This document shows, piece by piece, positions 61,610 through 64,000 of a DNA stretch of 64,000 bases. The translations under genes and the position numbers were made by a program. Under the pieces are notes generated by a model. The model saw only the letters and a list, made by a program, of their open reading frames with translations, did not search any database and was not told the origin of the DNA. Where the stretch lies: contig NZ_JADOTY010000001.1 in assembly GCF_015751785.1 (NCBI RefSeq), positions 7,068,001-7,132,000 of the forward strand. The letters are read 5' to 3'. This DNA is from Micromonospora vinacea (GTDB taxonomy: Bacteria; Actinomycetota; Actinomycetes; Mycobacteriales; Micromonosporaceae). Within the stretch, counting starts at the first letter, position 1. Each line of letters opens with the position of its first letter.

Positions 61610-62866
61610 CTAACGGGCGAGGTCGTCGGCACGCTCAAGCAGCGCTCGGCGCTCGGCGGTCGACCCGGCCGCTGCCGCCGCCTCCCGGAACAGGCCGGCG
61701 GCACGCAGTCGGTCACCCTGCTGGGCCACCAGGTCGGCCTCCACCGCCACGGTGAGTGGATAGCCGTCCAGCCCGCCCCGGGCGCGCGCCGCGTCGAGCA
61801 CTACCAACCCGGCGGCCGGCCCGTACGCGTAGCCGTGCGCCACCGCACGGTTGAGCGCGATCACCGGTGAGGGGCGGAGGTCGGCGAGCGTGTCGTAGGC
61901 CCGCGCGATCGTCGGCCAGTCGGTGTCGTCGGCCGAGGCGGCGGTGGCGTGGCAGGCGGCGATCCGGGCCTGCCACGCGTACGGCCCGTCGTGGCGTACC
62001 CGATCGAGGGCGGCCAGGCCCTCGGCGATGGCGGCGCGGTCCCACCGGTCGCGGTCCTGCCGCTCAAGGGTGAGCAGGTTGCCGGCGGCGTCGCGGCGGG
62101 CGTCCCGACGGGAGTGTTGGAACAGGAACAGCGCCAGCAGCGCGGCGACCTCGGACTGGTCGGGCATCAGCCGGGCCAGCAGCCGGGCCAGCCGGACCGC
62201 CTCGTCGGCGAAGGCCGGTTCGCCGTCGGCGACGTAGCCCCGGGTGAACAGCAGGTACAGCACGGCGAGGACGCCGGGGAGCCGCTCGGTCAGCGCCGGC
62301 CCGCTCGGCACCCGGTACGGGATGCCGGCCTGGGCGATGCGGGTGCGGGCCCGGGTCAGCCGGCGGGTCATCGTCGACTCGCTGACCAGCAGGAGGCGGG
62401 CGATGTCGGCGGTGGGCACGCCGCAGACCGTCCGCAGCGTCAACGCCACCCGGGCCTCGAGCGCGAGCGCCGGGTGGCAGCAGGTGAAGATGAGCCGCAG
62501 CCGGTCGTCCACCACGTCCTGCCCCACCTCCGGCTCCGGCGACGCGTCGTCCGGCGTGAGCAGCGCCAGGTCGTGCAGCTTGCGCCGCTCCACTGTCGCC
62601 CGGCGCAGCACGTCGATCGCCCGGTTGCGGGCCACGGTCATGAGCCAGCCGCCCGGGTTGTCCGGCACACCGTCGGCGGGCCACCGTTCCAGCGCGACGG
62701 CCAACGACTCCTGGGCGCAGTCCTCGGCCAACGCCCAGTCCCCGGTCACCCGGATCAGGGTCGCGACGATCCGGGGGTACGACTCGACGCTGGCGGCCGC
62801 GACGGCCGCCGCCGCCGCGCCGGCCGGTGCCGGGGTGCGCACCGGCCGGCGCTGCGGGGTGGACAT
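61610..62866 (-). CDS. ECF42-type RNA polymerase sigma factor
   Basis: A 418-residue sigma factor: sigma-2 region (about 25-95, LAEDCAQESLAVALERWP, GGWLMTVARNRAIDVLRR), sigma-4 region (about 130-185, VALTLRTVCGVPTADIARLLLVSESTMTRRLTRAR) and a long C-terminal TPR-like extension (about 190-418) in place of an anti-sigma partner. This build is group ECF42, which goes with a DGPF protein encoded beside it. Its ATG is five bases after that gene's stop. The extension probably controls activity. Target genes unknown. Confidence 0.92.
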   Translation of the reverse strand: MSTPQRRPVRTPAPAGAAAAAVAAASVESYPRIVATLIRVTGDWALAEDCAQESLAVALERWPADGVPDNPGGWLMTVARNRAIDVLRRATVERRKLHDLALLTPDDASPEPEVGQDVVDDRLRLIFTCCHPALALEARVALTLRTVCGVPTADIARLLLVSESTMTRRLTRARTRIAQAGIPYRVPSGPALTERLPGVLAVLYLLFTRGYVADGEPAFADEAVRLARLLARLMPDQSEVAALLALFLFQHSRRDARRDAAGNLLTLERQDRDRWDRAAIAEGLAALDRVRHDGPYAWQARIAACHATAASADDTDWPTIARAYDTLADLRPSPVIALNRAVAHGYAYGPAAGLVVLDAARARGGLDGYPLTVAVEADLVAQQGDRLRAAGLFREAAAAAGSTAERRALLERADDLAR

Positions 62867-62871
62867 CCTGG

Positions 62872-63207
62872 TCAGTCGGACAGGTCGGCGAACGGGCGCA
62901 GTTCCAGTCGCCCTTCGCGGGCCATCGGGTGGGTGCGGGCCACCTCGATCGCCTCGTCCAGGTCGGCGCAGTCGAGCAGGTCGAAGCCCACGATCACCTC
63001 GGCGGTCTCCGCGAACGGCCCCTCGGAGACGAGCAGCTCACCGTCGCGAACACGGACGGTGGTGGCCGCGCTGGGCGACGCGAACACGTTGCCGGTCAGG
63101 CGGCGGCCCCGAGAGTCGTTCTCCGCCACCCACTTGTGGATGTCGGGTAGCTCGGTGGGGTCGGTGTCCGGCTCGGTGTCGCTGCACACGAACATCATGT
63201 ACTTCAT
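62872..63207 (-). CDS. YCII/DGPF-domain protein
   Basis: A 111-residue protein of the YCII-related family: MKYMMFVCSDTEPDTD at the start and LLVSEGPFAETAEVIVGFDLLDCADLDEAIEVARTHP, with the signature EGPFAET. These small proteins are the regular partners of ECF42 sigma factors and probably modulate or are controlled by them. ATG 63207; five-base gap to the sigma gene shows an operon. The binding ligand is not known. Confidence 0.9.
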   Translation of the reverse strand: MKYMMFVCSDTEPDTDPTELPDIHKWVAENDSRGRRLTGNVFASPSAATTVRVRDGELLVSEGPFAETAEVIVGFDLLDCADLDEAIEVARTHPMAREGRLELRPFADLSD

Positions 63208-63291
63208 CTGGTCGCTCCCTGGTTTCTCGGGGTATCGCCAGCATGACGATCGGCCGGCGGTGTTCCGGACACCCTCCCCCGAAAAACTTTG

Positions 63292-63903
63292 TCAGTCTCC
63301 GCTGGCGGCGCGGCGGCGGGCCTCGCGGGTCTTCATGGCGTGCTCCATCAGCGTGACGAGCACCTCCTTGCTGGACTCGCGCTGCCGGGCGTCGCAGAGC
63401 AGCACCGGCACACCCGGGTCCAGGTTCAGCGCGGCCTGCACCTCGTCGAGCCGGTACTTCCGGGCGTCCTGGAAGCAGTTCACCGCCACCACGAAGGGCG
63501 TGCCCCGACCCTCGAAGTAGTCGATCGAGGGGAAACAGTCGGCGAGCCGGCGGGTGTCGGCCAGCACCACAGCGCCGATCGCCCCCAACGCCAACTCGTC
63601 CCAGACGAACCAGAACCGGTCCTGCCCCGGCGTACCGAAGAGGTACAGCACCAGGTCGTCGCTGATGGTGATCCGACCGAAGTCCATGGCCACTGTGGTG
63701 GTGGTCTTGCCTTCCACCCCGGACAGGTCGTCGATGCCGACCCCCGACTCCGTCAGCACCTCCTCGGTGCGCAACGGCCGGGTTTCGCTGACCGCGCCAA
63801 CCATTGTCGTTTTGCCCACGCCGAAGCCGCCCGCGACCAGGATCTTGATCGCGGTGGGCAGTGGCGTCGCTCCCGCCGGCCGGTCAGAGTGCCCGTAGTC
63901 CAT
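63292..63903 (-). CDS. cvnD: Conservon-type GTP-binding protein (CvnD)
   Basis: A 203-residue small GTPase-like protein of the actinobacterial conservon. Walker A is GGFGVGKT near residue 26, GTPGQDRF near 90 is the switch-like DxxG counterpart, and VVAVNCF near 140 holds the base-recognition Asn. Conservons pair a sensor-kinase-like CvnA with CvnB, CvnC and CvnD at the membrane and act in development and antibiotic control. Its start overlaps the end of the CvnC-like gene by 20 bases. The upstream conservon genes lie beyond the window. Confidence 0.9.
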   Translation of the reverse strand: MDYGHSDRPAGATPLPTAIKILVAGGFGVGKTTMVGAVSETRPLRTEEVLTESGVGIDDLSGVEGKTTTTVAMDFGRITISDDLVLYLFGTPGQDRFWFVWDELALGAIGAVVLADTRRLADCFPSIDYFEGRGTPFVVAVNCFQDARKYRLDEVQAALNLDPGVPVLLCDARQRESSKEVLVTLMEHAMKTREARRRAASGD

Positions 63904-64000
63904 TGATTACCGCCTCGAAGATGCTGTTGTCGGGAAGACCGGCCGTGGTCTGCGGCTCGCGGACCTGCACCAGGCTGCGGGCCGCCAGATCACCGAGAAG
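63884..64000 (-). CDS. CvnC-like DUF742 protein, C-terminal part
   Basis: The last 38 codons of a gene that begins beyond the right edge: LLGDLAARSLVQVREPQTTAGLP and the end EAVINGLRAL. The LLGDLA and NGLRAL segments are those of CvnC (DUF742), always before CvnD. It overlaps the CvnD start by 20 bases, so the two are coupled. Only the end is seen; N-terminus and start are outside. Confidence 0.8.
   Translation of the reverse strand, partial: LLGDLAARSLVQVREPQTTAGLPDNSIFEAVINGLRAL

Overview
The window is one contiguous piece of a very GC-rich actinobacterial chromosome. GTG starts, four-base ATGA/GTGA overlaps and TANNNT-N6-start leaderless promoters are common. The gene set points to a Micromonospora-like member of the Micromonosporaceae: fabG-inhA-hemH synteny, an actinobacterial coproporphyrin ferrochelatase, DUF3097, ECF42 sigma with a DGPF partner, a conservon fragment (CvnC/CvnD), a secreted LPMO with CBM2, and an amylopullulanase. 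The species assignment is inference. No rRNA, tRNA, CRISPR array, prophage or intact transposase was recognised.

Layout. 0-4.3 kb: argG behind an ArgR-like operator, a SpoU/TrmH methyltransferase and a thiamine-diphosphate enzyme. 4.3-9.3 kb: a class A penicillin-binding protein, a membrane protein and an nfeD-SPFH pair, all on the minus strand. 9.4-13.3 kb: a serine beta-lactamase-like hydrolase, DUF3097, a conserved hypothetical and a NagD-type phosphatase. 13.3-16 kb: hemH, fabI (inhA) and fabG. 16-20.6 kb: a two-component system, a secreted alpha/beta hydrolase and an acyltransferase. 20.6-26.4 kb: MoxR-DUF58-VWA, divergent from a small Cys/His protein and two bacterial PH-domain proteins. 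26.4-34 kb: PadR with its membrane protein, a PAP2 phosphatase, a hotdog thioesterase, a broken metallo-beta-lactamase gene, a PfkB kinase, XdhC and an LPMO. 34-42.4 kb: asnB, an Xaa-Pro aminopeptidase, a repeat-filled gap and two tandem beta-helix surface proteins. 42.4-51 kb: amylopullulanase, two membrane-anchored CBM2-like proteins, a SnoaL-like protein and a probable permuted-papain protein. 51-57.6 kb: a decayed alpha/beta hydrolase gene, a FUSC protein, a three-gene operon with a macrolide-type glycosyltransferase, a C39-like peptidase and a DedA protein. 57.8-64 kb: aconitase, a Phd antitoxin with a beheaded PIN toxin, ECF42 with its DGPF partner, and the conservon end.

Three things stand out. 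First, at least seven intergenic sites carry inverted repeats of about 56-81 nt with GATC at the outer end of each arm. Some share sequence between distant sites, so they look like a dispersed non-coding element family. Second, three genes are visibly decaying: a metallo-beta-lactamase that lost part of its metal motif, an alpha/beta hydrolase with a frameshift and an ACG where its start should be, and a PIN toxin without its N-terminal half. Third, two paralogous beta-helix surface genes share a promoter-like pair with exact spacing and a leader hairpin, so they probably form a co-regulated module.

Much of the window concerns the cell envelope and polysaccharide use: PBP, PH-domain and MoxR/VWA proteins, LPMO, amylopullulanase, CBM2-like anchors, beta-helix proteins, FUSC and DedA. 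Metabolic housekeeping (argG, fabG/fabI, hemH, asnB, acnA) is interleaved.
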